This document shows positions 55,655 to 63,790 of a stretch of DNA of 64,000 bases, in pieces; within the stretch, counting starts at the first letter, position 1; every line of letters begins with the position of its first letter. The position numbers and the translations under genes are program-made. This DNA comes from Paraburkholderia sp. D15. Its GTDB lineage: Bacteria; Pseudomonadota; Gammaproteobacteria; Burkholderiales; Burkholderiaceae. The stretch spans positions 2,728,001 to 2,792,000 of the forward strand of contig NZ_CP110396.1 of NCBI RefSeq assembly GCF_029910215.1. The letters run 5' to 3'. The notes below the pieces were generated by a model. The model saw only the letters and a list, made by a program, of their open reading frames with translations, was not told the DNA's origin and made no database searches.

Positions 55655-56467
55655 ATGGATCGTTACCCTGGCCTTCCTGATTTAGACGATCCCGATCGAA
55701 TCGATCGCCCGGCAGTGGCGCTTCGCATGCAACTCGACGAGCACGTGGAGGAGATCCCGGTACACACGCATCGAAAAGGGCAACTGGTATTGGCATTACA
55801 CGGTGCGGTGACCTGCCAGGTTGCGGGCGCGTTGTGGATCGTGCCGCCGCAGTGCGGGGTCTGGATTCCCGGCGACATGCCGCATAGCAACCGTGCCACA
55901 CCCAACGCGCAGCTGTGTTATCTGTTCGCCGAATCAGGCATTGTCGATCTGCCGAAGGAGTGCTGCACGCTGTCCATTTCGCCAATGGTGCGCGAAATCA
56001 TTCTTTATCTGGCAGCAGCACCGCTCGACTACGAGAAGGGCGGCCATATCGACCAGCTTGCACGTGTGCTGTTACGCGAGCTGACGTTGATGCCGGTCGA
56101 ACGCCTCTATTTGCCGGTTACCGATCATCCGAAGATCCGTCAGATTGCCGACGCGCTGAACGTCAATCCCGGTGATCGCAGCACTATTTCGCAATGGGGC
56201 AAGCGTCTGGCAATGAGCGAGCGTTCGTTGGCCAGACTTATCGTCAACGAAACGGGACTGACGTTCGGCCGGTGGCGACAGCAGTTGCAATTGCTGGTCG
56301 CCGTGCGCGAGCTTGCCGGGGGCGCGTCTGTGCAACGCGTATCCGACGAACTTGGCTATGAGTCGGTGACTGCGTTCATCACCATGTTCAAGAAAGCGCT
56401 CGGACATCCGCCTGGCCGTTACTTTGCGGCGCTAGCGCGTAGCCAGTCGCAGGCTGCGGGTGAATAG
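55655..56467 (+). CDS. AraC-family regulator, cupin N-terminus (paralog of 45680)
   Basis: A 270-residue regulator closely related to the protein at 45680: cupin HTHRKGQLVLALHG and WIPGDMPHSNRA, helix-turn-helix DRSTISQWGKRLAMSERSLARL and GYESVTAFITMFKKALG. Divergent from the porin gene, so it probably controls it. Its last 80 bp overlap the convergent desaturase gene, antisense to it. The two AraC proteins bracket the whole catabolic cluster and probably share targets or ligands. Confidence 0.88.
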   Translation: MDRYPGLPDLDDPDRIDRPAVALRMQLDEHVEEIPVHTHRKGQLVLALHGAVTCQVAGALWIVPPQCGVWIPGDMPHSNRATPNAQLCYLFAESGIVDLPKECCTLSISPMVREIILYLAAAPLDYEKGGHIDQLARVLLRELTLMPVERLYLPVTDHPKIRQIADALNVNPGDRSTISQWGKRLAMSERSLARLIVNETGLTFGRWRQQLQLLVAVRELAGGASVQRVSDELGYESVTAFITMFKKALGHPPGRYFAALARSQSQAAGE

Positions 56468-57410
56468 CGGATCGAGTCCCAAACGCGGGATGGGCGGCAG
56501 CGGCAAGCACATAACGTCTGAACCACTCGCTATAACCGTTGACTACGAACCCGCCAGAGCGCTCGACATATTGCTCGCGCGACGCTTCATACACACGCGG
56601 AATCGCAAACCACGGCACATGCGGCAGATCGTGATGCACCACGTGGAAGTTGTTGTTCAGAAACAGCAATCGCCAGAACCACGCCGCCTCATTGATCACC
56701 GTGCGATGCGCGACCACCTCCGCCACGCGATGCTCCTGAAACGAGCGAACCGCCCCGAGCGACAACGCGCCATATCCCGCACCGACAATAAACACCCAAG
56801 CCGGCATCGCGCACACGATCTGCAGCCACGCGGCGAGCGCACCCAACGCGACAACATGCGCAAGCCAGACCGGCACGTCCCGCCAATCGCCACGCCTGAG
56901 TTTGGCGAACGCCTCCACGCCCGTCGCCGCGATGGAAAACGCCGGCCCGATCAGCAACCGCCCAACGAACGTATTGCGGAAAACGAGTAACGCGCGAAAC
57001 GTCCGCCCTGCACGTTGCCAAACGAGCGGACTGACGAAATAGCTCTCGGGATCGCGTTCGGGATGCGTCAGATGCGCATCGTCATGATGCAGCAGATGCG
57101 AGTCCCGATAGACGCCATACGGAAACCACACGGCCAGCGGCGCGAAGCCGAGCAACGCGTTGAAGCGTCGCGAACGGGTCGGGTGACCATGGAGAAGTTC
57201 GTGTTGCAGCGACATGTACCACGCGCCGAACACGGCCAGCAGCGCGACGGTAAGCGGCAGACCCAACTCGCGTGCATGCGTCGCGACGCCGAACCAGCCG
57301 CCGTAGATCGTCACGATCAGCAGCCACGTCGGCCATTGCGTGCGCCACGTCCAGCTGGACGCGAGCCGGGCGAGGGTAGAGCGTTGCGTGTCGTCGAGAT
57401 AGAACGCCAT
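56388..57410 (-). CDS. Membrane fatty acid desaturase
   Basis: A 340-residue di-iron desaturase/hydroxylase. Three histidine boxes: HELLHGH (~70), HLLHHDD (~105) and NNNFHVVHHDLPHVPW (~250), with hydrophobic helices between. Reduces nothing itself; it needs an electron donor not encoded nearby. Similar to AlkB-like/FA_desaturase Burkholderia proteins. The final ~26 codons overlap the 3' end of the AraC gene on the other strand. Adjusts membrane lipid unsaturation or modifies another lipid; not certain. Confidence 0.88.
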   Translation of the reverse strand: MAFYLDDTQRSTLARLASSWTWRTQWPTWLLIVTIYGGWFGVATHARELGLPLTVALLAVFGAWYMSLQHELLHGHPTRSRRFNALLGFAPLAVWFPYGVYRDSHLLHHDDAHLTHPERDPESYFVSPLVWQRAGRTFRALLVFRNTFVGRLLIGPAFSIAATGVEAFAKLRRGDWRDVPVWLAHVVALGALAAWLQIVCAMPAWVFIVGAGYGALSLGAVRSFQEHRVAEVVAHRTVINEAAWFWRLLFLNNNFHVVHHDLPHVPWFAIPRVYEASREQYVERSGGFVVNGYSEWFRRYVLAAAAHPAFGTRSAIHPQPATGYALAPQSNGQADVRALS

Positions 57411-57572
57411 GGGCAGGAACGGTCGAAGTGCAGATTCAGACCGATCCTACGGACCCTCGCGTGCCGCCAGAACCAATTTGTTCAGCAATGCATCTGCGCG
57501 AACGTGCTTAGGCGGCGGGCATCACGCCGCAACGCGCTGGCAGGACCGCAAACAGGACAGCCAACGCGATCC

Positions 57573-58358
57573 TTACGATGCATCCGCAACGCGGCATTCG
57601 TGATCGAGCAGGCCCTCGGCCGAGCCGCTGCCGTCGTCGACACGGGTGCCGCTGTTCACGATCAGCCAGCCGTCCTGTTGCGCATCCGGGCCGGCGCCCG
57701 TCACGAGAATGGTTTGGGTGGACATCGCCGCTTCGCCCGGGTTGTCTCTCGCGACGACGCGAAACGGGTTGTCCCCGTTCGCGAGCGTCGTGACGCGCAT
57801 GATCCGGTAACGCTTACCGTCGAGCGAGTCCCAGCGCCATTCGCCCGGCGCATCCTTCGCGTGGCGTGACAGCGCTTCGCCGATATCGTTGCGCATGCAA
57901 TCGATATGAATATGTAGCTGGTTCTGCGAGCGCTGGTACTGCGAATTGATTTCGAGTCCGAGCAGGCTGTCGGGCAAGCTGCGCTTGACCGATTGCTCGA
58001 CGTCGCGCCGCGCGTCCCACGCATCGACCCAGTAGTCGCGCGCATGCGGTGCGAGCACGAGCGGACTTTCGATGCCGGTAATGCGATCGGTCGGAATCAG
58101 CAGATGCTGCGAACGCCCGACGATGTCCTTCAGGATCGCATAGCGTTTGTCGAGATCGACGCTCGTGCATTGGCCCGGCGTGCCGGTGGCCTGTTGCGAC
58201 GGCACGCAGCGCAGATCGACGATTTTCCAAAGCGCGTTGGAATCGACCGCGGCGAGACGCGCGCAGGCGCCAGCCGCGAGTGCGACGGTCAGCGCGGCGG
58301 CAATGCCGGCGACGCGACGCGCCATCGCCATGCGAGTAGACAACCCGGCCGTCCGCAT
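57573..58358 (-). CDS. cdh: CDP-diacylglycerol pyrophosphatase
   Basis: Hydrolyses CDP-diacylglycerol to CMP and phosphatidate. 261 residues with an N-terminal hydrophobic export/anchor segment (residues ~12-33). HIT-like catalytic motif QLHIHIDCMR near residue 147, preceded by LLIPTDRITGIESP and RDYWVDAWDAR. The ATG at 58358 shares one base with the amidase stop (TGATG), so translation is coupled; an internal ATG nine codons on would give a neater signal peptide. Cdh normally faces the periplasm. Confidence 0.88.
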   Translation of the reverse strand: MRTAGLSTRMAMARRVAGIAAALTVALAAGACARLAAVDSNALWKIVDLRCVPSQQATGTPGQCTSVDLDKRYAILKDIVGRSQHLLIPTDRITGIESPLVLAPHARDYWVDAWDARRDVEQSVKRSLPDSLLGLEINSQYQRSQNQLHIHIDCMRNDIGEALSRHAKDAPGEWRWDSLDGKRYRIMRVTTLANGDNPFRVVARDNPGEAAMSTQTILVTGAGPDAQQDGWLIVNSGTRVDDGSGSAEGLLDHECRVADAS

Positions 58359-59812
58359 CAAAGCGCGGGCGCCGGCAGCGCACCCAGCAACTGCTCGAAC
58401 GCGATGCCGATCGCCAGCAGCCGCCGGTCCTCGCCCAGCGGTCCGTCCAGTTCGAAGCCGACCGGCAGGCCGCTCGCGCTCATGCCCGCCGGCAACGACA
58501 GCCCGGGAATGCCCGACGTGCTGGCCGGATCGGTATTGCGCAGGAACGCGTCCATCGTGTCGATCGGCTCGCCGCCGTCGATGCGCACGAACGACGAGCC
58601 GTGCACATCGTCGATCGGCGTGGCGACCAGGCGCGTGGTGGGAAACAGCAGCGCATCGAGCCGCTCGCCGGCGAAGATGTCCGCCATGTACTGCCGCAAG
58701 CGCGGACGCCACAGATTCAGCGCGTCGTCGTAACGTTCGCCGAGCACGTCGCCGAGCACGGCATCGTAGATCGCGCGTACGTCCGGGCTCGCGATGCGTG
58801 CCGCGAGTTCGGCAACGCTTTTGACCGGCGCATCGTTCGCCGTGAGCCACGCGAGCACATCCTCGCGCGGCTCGTGCAACGCGATCGGGCCGCCCACCAT
58901 TCCGTTCAGGTGGTCGAGTTCGGCGATCTCGACCGGCACGAACACCACGCCGGCCGCGTCCAGTCGTTTCAGCGCGGCGTGCGCGACGGCTTCCACCTGC
59001 GCTTCGAGTCCGGCCCAGAGCGGCGCGGGCAAACCGATACGCAAGCCGTTCAGCGCGACGGACGGCAACGCGCCCGCGCCGGTGATCACGCCGTCGAGCA
59101 GGGCGATATCGGCGACGGTGCGCGCCATCGGCCCGACGGTATCGCGCGTATGGCTGATCGGCAGCACGGCATGGGGATCGTGATAGCGCCGCTCGCTTTC
59201 GCCGTTGCCGACCGATGGGCGAAAGCCCGCGGTGCCCGTCAACGCTGCCGGAATACGCGTCGAGCCGCCGGTATCGGTACCGAGTCCCGCGGGCGCGATG
59301 CGCGCGGCGATCGCCGCGGCAGTGCCGCCCGACGAGCCGCCCGGAATCAGCGTGGGGTCGTACGGATTGCGCACCGGCCCCGCGTGCGTGGCGAAATTGG
59401 TACTCGTGATGCCGAACGCCAGTTCGTGCATGTTCGCCTTGCCGAGCACGATCGCGCCGGCGTCGACGAGCCGCTGCACGGAAGGCGCGTTGGTCTTCGG
59501 CACGAAGCCTTCGAGCGCGGGCGTGCCCGCCGAGGTCTGCAAGCCGGCCGTGTTGATGTTGTCCTTCACGACCACCGGAAGGCCGGCGAGCGGCAATTGC
59601 GCGCGGGCTTCGGCCGGCAGCGCGTCGATGCGCCGCGCGGCGGCGAGCGCGCCGTCGAGGTCGAGTGTGGTGAGTGCGTTTAGGCTCTCGAGCGAGGCCG
59701 CGCGTGCGAGCAGGGTGGCGATGTAGTCGGCGGCTTTCAGACGCCCCGACTGAATGGCGGCGACGGCCTCGGTGGCGGTCAGCGCGAGTTGTGCATCGAC
59801 GGTCCAGGTCAT
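58358..59812 (-). CDS. Amidase (amidase signature family)
   Basis: A 484-residue serine amidase. The Ser-cisSer-Lys triad is visible: VVVKDNINTAG (Lys) and GGSSGGTAAAIA with the signature Ser, plus DTGGSTRIPAALTGTAGFRPS. Start at 59812 (MTWTVDAQ) with GGAG; 14 more in-frame codons upstream look non-coding. Substrate unknown; the family spans indoleacetamide hydrolases, mandelamide hydrolases and GatA-like enzymes. Overlaps cdh by one base, so the two form a unit. Confidence 0.9.
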   Translation of the reverse strand: MTWTVDAQLALTATEAVAAIQSGRLKAADYIATLLARAASLESLNALTTLDLDGALAAARRIDALPAEARAQLPLAGLPVVVKDNINTAGLQTSAGTPALEGFVPKTNAPSVQRLVDAGAIVLGKANMHELAFGITSTNFATHAGPVRNPYDPTLIPGGSSGGTAAAIAARIAPAGLGTDTGGSTRIPAALTGTAGFRPSVGNGESERRYHDPHAVLPISHTRDTVGPMARTVADIALLDGVITGAGALPSVALNGLRIGLPAPLWAGLEAQVEAVAHAALKRLDAAGVVFVPVEIAELDHLNGMVGGPIALHEPREDVLAWLTANDAPVKSVAELAARIASPDVRAIYDAVLGDVLGERYDDALNLWRPRLRQYMADIFAGERLDALLFPTTRLVATPIDDVHGSSFVRIDGGEPIDTMDAFLRNTDPASTSGIPGLSLPAGMSASGLPVGFELDGPLGEDRRLLAIGIAFEQLLGALPAPAL

Positions 59813-59942
59813 GGCCGGTCTCTCCGTAACGGCAAGCGTGCAAGGGGCGTGCACGAGGGCCGTCTATTCTGGCACAACCCTTCGCACGTCGACGCCGGCC
59901 GGCGCAAAGCCGGAGCGAATCGCGGCTTCCCGCGACCCGGAC

Positions 59943-60158
59943 TTACTGATGGTTATCGATCCACATGCGGCCCCAGCGGAACGCATAGGCGAGCGCATGT
60001 TCCTCGTCGAAGAAATAATCCAGTGCATCGAACGAATACGCCTGCCCGTGGTTCGCGCTGGTTTTCTCGATCGTCAGATTGGCGGCGAACAGGCCATTGG
60101 GCAGGCGTTGCGCAACCGGTGCGACTTCGTAACCCTTGTAGCGGATATGTGGATTCAT
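59943..60158 (-). CDS. Small hypothetical protein
   Basis: A 71-residue soluble protein, MNPHIRYKGYEVAPVAQR..., aromatic at its end (YAFRWGRMWIDNHQ). The longer frame to 60305 reads as a poor extension, so I start at 60158. The ribosome-binding site is weak. Resembles short orphan proteins common in Burkholderiaceae. Function unknown. Confidence 0.6.
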   Translation of the reverse strand: MNPHIRYKGYEVAPVAQRLPNGLFAANLTIEKTSANHGQAYSFDALDYFFDEEHALAYAFRWGRMWIDNHQ

Positions 60159-60444
60159 GGTCGTGGCAGTGAATATGCCCGCGTGCGTGTTCCAGGGAGC
60201 CGGCACGGGGACGCGCACTGAGCGTCGGGGGCCGGTAAGGCAGCGGGCAGGGTCAAGCGTAGGTGGCACTGCACTGCCGGTGAACCAATCATTCGTCGTA
60301 AGCAAATCAGCGAGGTTCGGGAACGGTCTTCACATGGCCGCGACGCCCCATATTCGCCTTGCTCGAACACACTATCCGGCGTGACAGGCAAGCGGTCTGT
60401 TATGTGGCGCACGGAGCGCGCAAGCACAAGCAGAAGCACAAGCG

Positions 60445-60483
60445 CGCACGCCGTGGGCCGCGAAAGCGGCGCCACGGCGTGCG
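60445..60483. other. Long hairpin with GAAA tetraloop
   Basis: Arms CGCACGCCGTGG (60445-60456) and CCACGGCGTGCG (60472-60483) continue into GCCGC/GCGGC with a GAAA loop and one bulged G (60471). Seventeen base pairs in total, no T-run. Function unknown. Confidence 0.7.
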
Positions 60484-60593
60484 TGATGCGGGTGACGATG
60501 TCGATGTGTGCCTGCGGCGTTGACCCGAGGCGTGAGCGGAGGGGTTGAGCGAGGCTGCGGCGCGAAGGCGTCGAAGCCCGGTGTTGAACCGGG

Positions 60594-60697
60594 CCAGGCG
60601 TTAAATCCAGGCGTTAAATCCAGGCGCTAAACCCAGGCGCTAAACCCAGGCGTTAAACCCAGGCGTTAAACCCAGGCGTTAAACCCAGGCGCTGAAC
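60594..60697. repeat. 13-bp minisatellite, eight copies
   Basis: Eight head-to-tail copies of a 13-bp unit CCAGGCGYTRAAY. It ends 20 bp before the stop of the FMN reductase gene. The variants are ordered in blocks (TTAAAT x2, CTAAAC x2, TTAAAC x3, CTGAAC x1), which indicates local duplication. Confidence 0.95.
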
Positions 60698-60717
60698 CGT
60701 GCCCTACCACAGCGCTG

Positions 60718-61401
60718 CTAAACCGCGTGCAGCAGGCGCGCCGGTTGCGCTTCGCTGCGTGCTTCACCGCGCGAGTCGCCCTGTCCGCCGACCACCGGCG
60801 CGACGGCCGGCTTGCGATGCGAAGCGAACGCCAGCGCGAACTGCGCGGCCTGCTGACCGACGGTGGCGAGCTGCTCGACCACCTTCGGATCGGAACAGGT
60901 ATCGACGCTGTCGAAGCGCGTCTCCAGCGTATTGATGCCGGCACCGAACGGCGTGGGCCAGCCGCGCAGCGCGTGGACGATCGAACGTAGCGAAGTCAGC
61001 ACCGAACCAGCGGCCTGCCAGCCGTACGCGGTGACGATACAGCCGACCGCGCGGCCGTCGAGATAAGGACGCTCGTCGGCGCGCAATTCCTCCAGCGTAT
61101 CCAGCGCGTTCTTGACGAGCCCGGACACGCCCCCGTGATAACCGGGCGTGGCGATGATCAACGCGTCCGCATGGCGCACGGCTTCGATCAATTCGAGTTG
61201 TTCGTCGGTGCGTTGCGTGTGTTCCGGCGCATAGTGGGGCAGGCTATGCAGGAAGGTGCCGCCGAACAGGCGGGTATTCGCGCCCGCGGCTTCGGCGCCG
61301 CGCAACGCAAACCCGAGTGCGCGTTCGGTCGACGAAGCGGCGCGCGTGGTGCCGCCGATGCCGATGACGAGCGGCCGGCGATGATAGTCGAAACTGGTCA
61401 A
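60718..61401 (-). CDS. NADPH-dependent FMN reductase family protein
   Basis: A 227-residue flavodoxin-like reductase. GIGGTTRAASSTE near the N-terminus binds the FMN phosphate, and TPGYHGGVSGLVKNALD is the family's second signature. Start is TTG at 61401 with AAGGAG about eight bases upstream. The tail of ~35 residues is Ala/Arg-rich and irregular. It reduces FMN or quinone-like acceptors with NADPH. Not clustered with the flavin operon, which lies ~8 kb away. Confidence 0.85.
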   Translation of the reverse strand: MTSFDYHRRPLVIGIGGTTRAASSTERALGFALRGAEAAGANTRLFGGTFLHSLPHYAPEHTQRTDEQLELIEAVRHADALIIATPGYHGGVSGLVKNALDTLEELRADERPYLDGRAVGCIVTAYGWQAAGSVLTSLRSIVHALRGWPTPFGAGINTLETRFDSVDTCSDPKVVEQLATVGQQAAQFALAFASHRKPAVAPVVGGQGDSRGEARSEAQPARLLHAV

Positions 61402-61746
61402 CGAAATGCTCCTTCGGTAACGGCTCACGGTTCACCGGCGCGGGGCTGCGCGCGATAAAACCGGGGCGAACCGGACTTTGAAGTGTCATCTTAATGACCG
61501 CGGCGGGCCGCGCGAAGCGACTTTTTGTTCTAACGATATAACGCGCGGTAGGCGAGAAAGCTTTTTTCGTACCGCTCGATGCCGGATAAAAGGGGGATCG
61601 CGGCATGATCGCGGCGTGATGGATGCACGTCCGGCGCCGGATCGAAACCCGCTCCCCGCCCGCTGCAATGCACTTGCGCCGCCGTCGGATAAGCATATGG
61701 CGAACGATTGTTTGGGGGCGCGATGCCCGCGGGCTATGATCGAATC
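61402..61746. other. Intergenic region upstream of small RNA
   Basis: About 345 bp before the candidate small RNA. No supported gene. A -10 box TATGAT sits at 61735-61740 with TTGGGG 17 bp upstream as a poor -35, consistent with start of the downstream RNA near 61747. Confidence 0.45.
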
Positions 61747-61813
61747 GTCTCCTCCATGACATCTCCTTGACATGGGACTCGGCCTCGCCACGTCAGTGGC
61801 GAGGCCTTTTTTT
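61747..61813 (+). ncRNA. Candidate trans-acting small RNA with anti-Shine-Dalgarno loops
   Basis: About 67 nt. A single-stranded TCTCCTCC at 61748-61755 is followed by a hairpin CCATG (61754-61758)/CATGG (61771-61775) whose 12-nt loop contains TCTCCTT, then a perfect 11-bp terminator stem with a GTCA loop and seven T. Upstream TATGAT (61735-61740) is a good -10. CU-rich loops like these are the hallmark of anti-SD riboregulators. The 5' end is estimated. Confidence 0.6.
61781..61813 (+). terminator. Intrinsic terminator of the small RNA
   Basis: GGCCTCGCCAC (61781-61791), loop GTCA, GTGGCGAGGCC (61796-61806), then TTTTTTT. A perfect 11-bp stem with a run of seven T. Confidence 0.92.
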
Positions 61814-61975
61814 CGTCTGTCGTTTGCTTTCTTCGTGTTCGTCCATCATGACGCCGCCGCGAGAGGCCGCATTCGATGCCGAACCACGTCGGCTGCGCGC
61901 GTCGCTTCACGATAACGCCGTTTTTCGCGTGCTAGGATGGCCCGCGAAGCGAATCACGGCGAGGTCGAGCAGGCA

Positions 61976-62734
61976 ATGGCAACTCTTTATGAAACGCTCG
62001 GCGTGCCCACGCACGCCACCGACGACGAGATCAAGCGCGCCTACCGCAAGGCCGCGATGAAGTGGCATCCCGACCGCAACAGCGGCGCCGAGGAAGTGGC
62101 GCGCGCCACCTTCCAGGAAATCAAGGACGCGTACGCGATCCTGTCGGACGCCGGGCAACGCAAGGTGTACGACGCCGTCTACGCCGAACAGATGCGCGGC
62201 TGGGAGGCGCAACGCGCGCGGCAGCAGCAGGCGCGCGCCGAGCGCGAAGCCGCGGCGAAGGCCGCCGACGAAGCGGCGTACGCGGAGATGGTGTCGCTCG
62301 CCATGCGCTTTGCCGACCAGGGCCACAATCGCGATGTGCTGTTCGGCGTATTGCTCGGCCGCCGTTGCGAGACGCGCCGTGCCGCGCAGATCGCGGATAG
62401 CGTGGCGGCGTTGCAGGCGGCGCGTCGCGCGGCGGAGGAGGCGGTGAAGGGGGATGGTGGGGGCGAAGCCGACACCGAGGTCGAGATCGAAACGGCGGGC
62501 GGCGAGGCGGCTCCCGCCGGGACGCGGACGCGATCCCGGACGAAGGCGGGCTCGGCCAGCGAGGATGCAACGCCGACGCAGGCCGCGTCGTCCAATCGCG
62601 GCGCCCAAGGCAAGCGCGGCGACCAGTCCGGCGATAAGCCGGACAACGCGTCGAGCGACGCTGGGGCCGAGGCCAACCCGGCCGGCGTGCTCGGTGGGCT
62701 GTGGTTCCAGTTCCTGAACGGTCTGCGTTTTTAA
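61976..62734 (+). CDS. J-domain (DnaJ-like) protein
   Basis: A 252-residue cochaperone-like protein. An N-terminal J domain (residues ~3-65): LYETLGVPTHATDDEIKRAYRKAAMKWHPDRN with the HPD motif, then EIKDAYAILSDAGQRKVYDAVY. A coiled, Ala/Arg/Gln-rich segment follows, then a low-complexity acidic-basic tail with Ala-Gly repeats and a hydrophobic end (GGLWFQFLNGLRF). It lacks the Gly/Phe and zinc regions of true DnaJ. Starts at 61976; an ATG at 61937 is less suitable. It probably recruits Hsp70 to an unknown client. Confidence 0.88.
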   Translation: MATLYETLGVPTHATDDEIKRAYRKAAMKWHPDRNSGAEEVARATFQEIKDAYAILSDAGQRKVYDAVYAEQMRGWEAQRARQQQARAEREAAAKAADEAAYAEMVSLAMRFADQGHNRDVLFGVLLGRRCETRRAAQIADSVAALQAARRAAEEAVKGDGGGEADTEVEIETAGGEAAPAGTRTRSRTKAGSASEDATPTQAASSNRGAQGKRGDQSGDKPDNASSDAGAEANPAGVLGGLWFQFLNGLRF

Positions 62735-62750
62735 CGCCGTTGCCAACGCA

Positions 62751-63428
62751 TCAAGCAGGCTGCTCCGGCAACTTCGCCTGCTGTTTCGCGAGTTCATCGA
62801 CGAGTTCGTCGACATAAGCATCGTTCAAGCCGCAATCCGCGAGCGCGTGTTGCAGCTTGAACACGTACTCCGCGTTGCTGCCGAACAGACCCGTCGCCAT
62901 CGCCATCGCAGGCGCGATCGTCGCCGCCCGCGCATCGCGCTCGTACTGCTGATCCTGAGGTTCGGCGACGAAGGCGATCGCCTGAACCTGGGTGCCGTCG
63001 TCGAGCGTGACGGCCGCCCACGTCGGACGATACGCGCCCGTCACCATCTCGCGAATCCACAGGATGCGCAGTTCCTCGCCGAGCGTCGCGCCGCATAGCC
63101 GCAACGCGACGCCCTCGGTGCAGCCGCCCGGTTCGAGCGCGAGCATGCGTCCGGGTTGCTCGGGCGTACCGCGTCCGGCGATCAACCGGATGCAGAAGCT
63201 GCGATGCCAGCCGTGCAGCGTGGCGATGCGCCGGCAATCGAAGTCCGACACCGGGTTCCACATCAGCGAGCCATACGCGAACACCCATACGTCGCCATTG
63301 TCCGGACGCGCGGCCAGCGTTTGCGCGAGCGATGCGTCGATGCGCGCCTGCGTCCACAGCATCTCGCTGGGCAGCGAGTCGAAGCTCTCGAGGTAGGCGC
63401 CCGAGCTAATGGCGTTTCTGTTCAGCAT
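62751..63428 (-). CDS. chaC: Glutathione-specific gamma-glutamylcyclotransferase (ChaC)
   Basis: A 225-residue ChaC-family enzyme that splits glutathione to 5-oxoproline and Cys-Gly. Key motif FAYGSLMWNP (~50) binds the gamma-glutamyl group, and RGTPEQPGRMLALEPGG, with its catalytic Glu, follows. YRPTWAAVTLDDG completes the fold. Convergent with the J-domain gene with only 16 bp between stops. No ribosome-binding site is very clear. Regulates thiol or redox balance. Confidence 0.9.
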   Translation of the reverse strand: MLNRNAISSGAYLESFDSLPSEMLWTQARIDASLAQTLAARPDNGDVWVFAYGSLMWNPVSDFDCRRIATLHGWHRSFCIRLIAGRGTPEQPGRMLALEPGGCTEGVALRLCGATLGEELRILWIREMVTGAYRPTWAAVTLDDGTQVQAIAFVAEPQDQQYERDARAATIAPAMAMATGLFGSNAEYVFKLQHALADCGLNDAYVDELVDELAKQQAKLPEQPA

Positions 63429-63790
63429 CCGGTGGTTCCGTCGTGGTGGGCCGCATACGCGATGCGCAGCGCGTGCCCGTGAAAGTCGTTGTCAGTATGA
63501 ACGCGACGGCCGCCCGGAAAAATCCGTCTGACGGAAATTGTGTGTCGCCGTGCTGGCGACAATCGTTGCCTTGCGCACGTTTTTTCTTCGTTCCCGCATG
63601 ACCTTCGAATACGCGTCGAGGGGATCGATTGTCGCGTTTCGGGCCGCTCACTCACGACCTGCACGCTCTTTATCCGCGGCGGCGCCGTCGCCAGAATGAC
63701 GGCCTTGAGCGCTGCATGTGGCCAGCGCGTCTGGCCGGCGCGCGTGACAGATCGCGTGACAGCCGGACGACCACGGGAAAGGAACGATCG
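63429..63790. other. Divergent intergenic region
   Basis: 362 bp between chaC and the MFS gene. Apart from the AAGGAA ribosome-binding site of the MFS gene, no supported feature. Weak short direct repeats CGTGACAG near 63744 and 63756. Confidence 0.4.

Larger units (their letters stand above)
60159..60717. other. Repeat-rich intergenic region
   Basis: 559 bp with no supported gene. It contains a 17-bp-stem hairpin (60445-60483), a second small hairpin GCCCGGT/ACCGGGC (about 60576-60594), and the 13-bp minisatellite. Confidence 0.7.

Noticed and set aside
60594..60697. CRISPR array
   Set aside because: The 13-bp units are contiguous with no spacers and no cas genes nearby.
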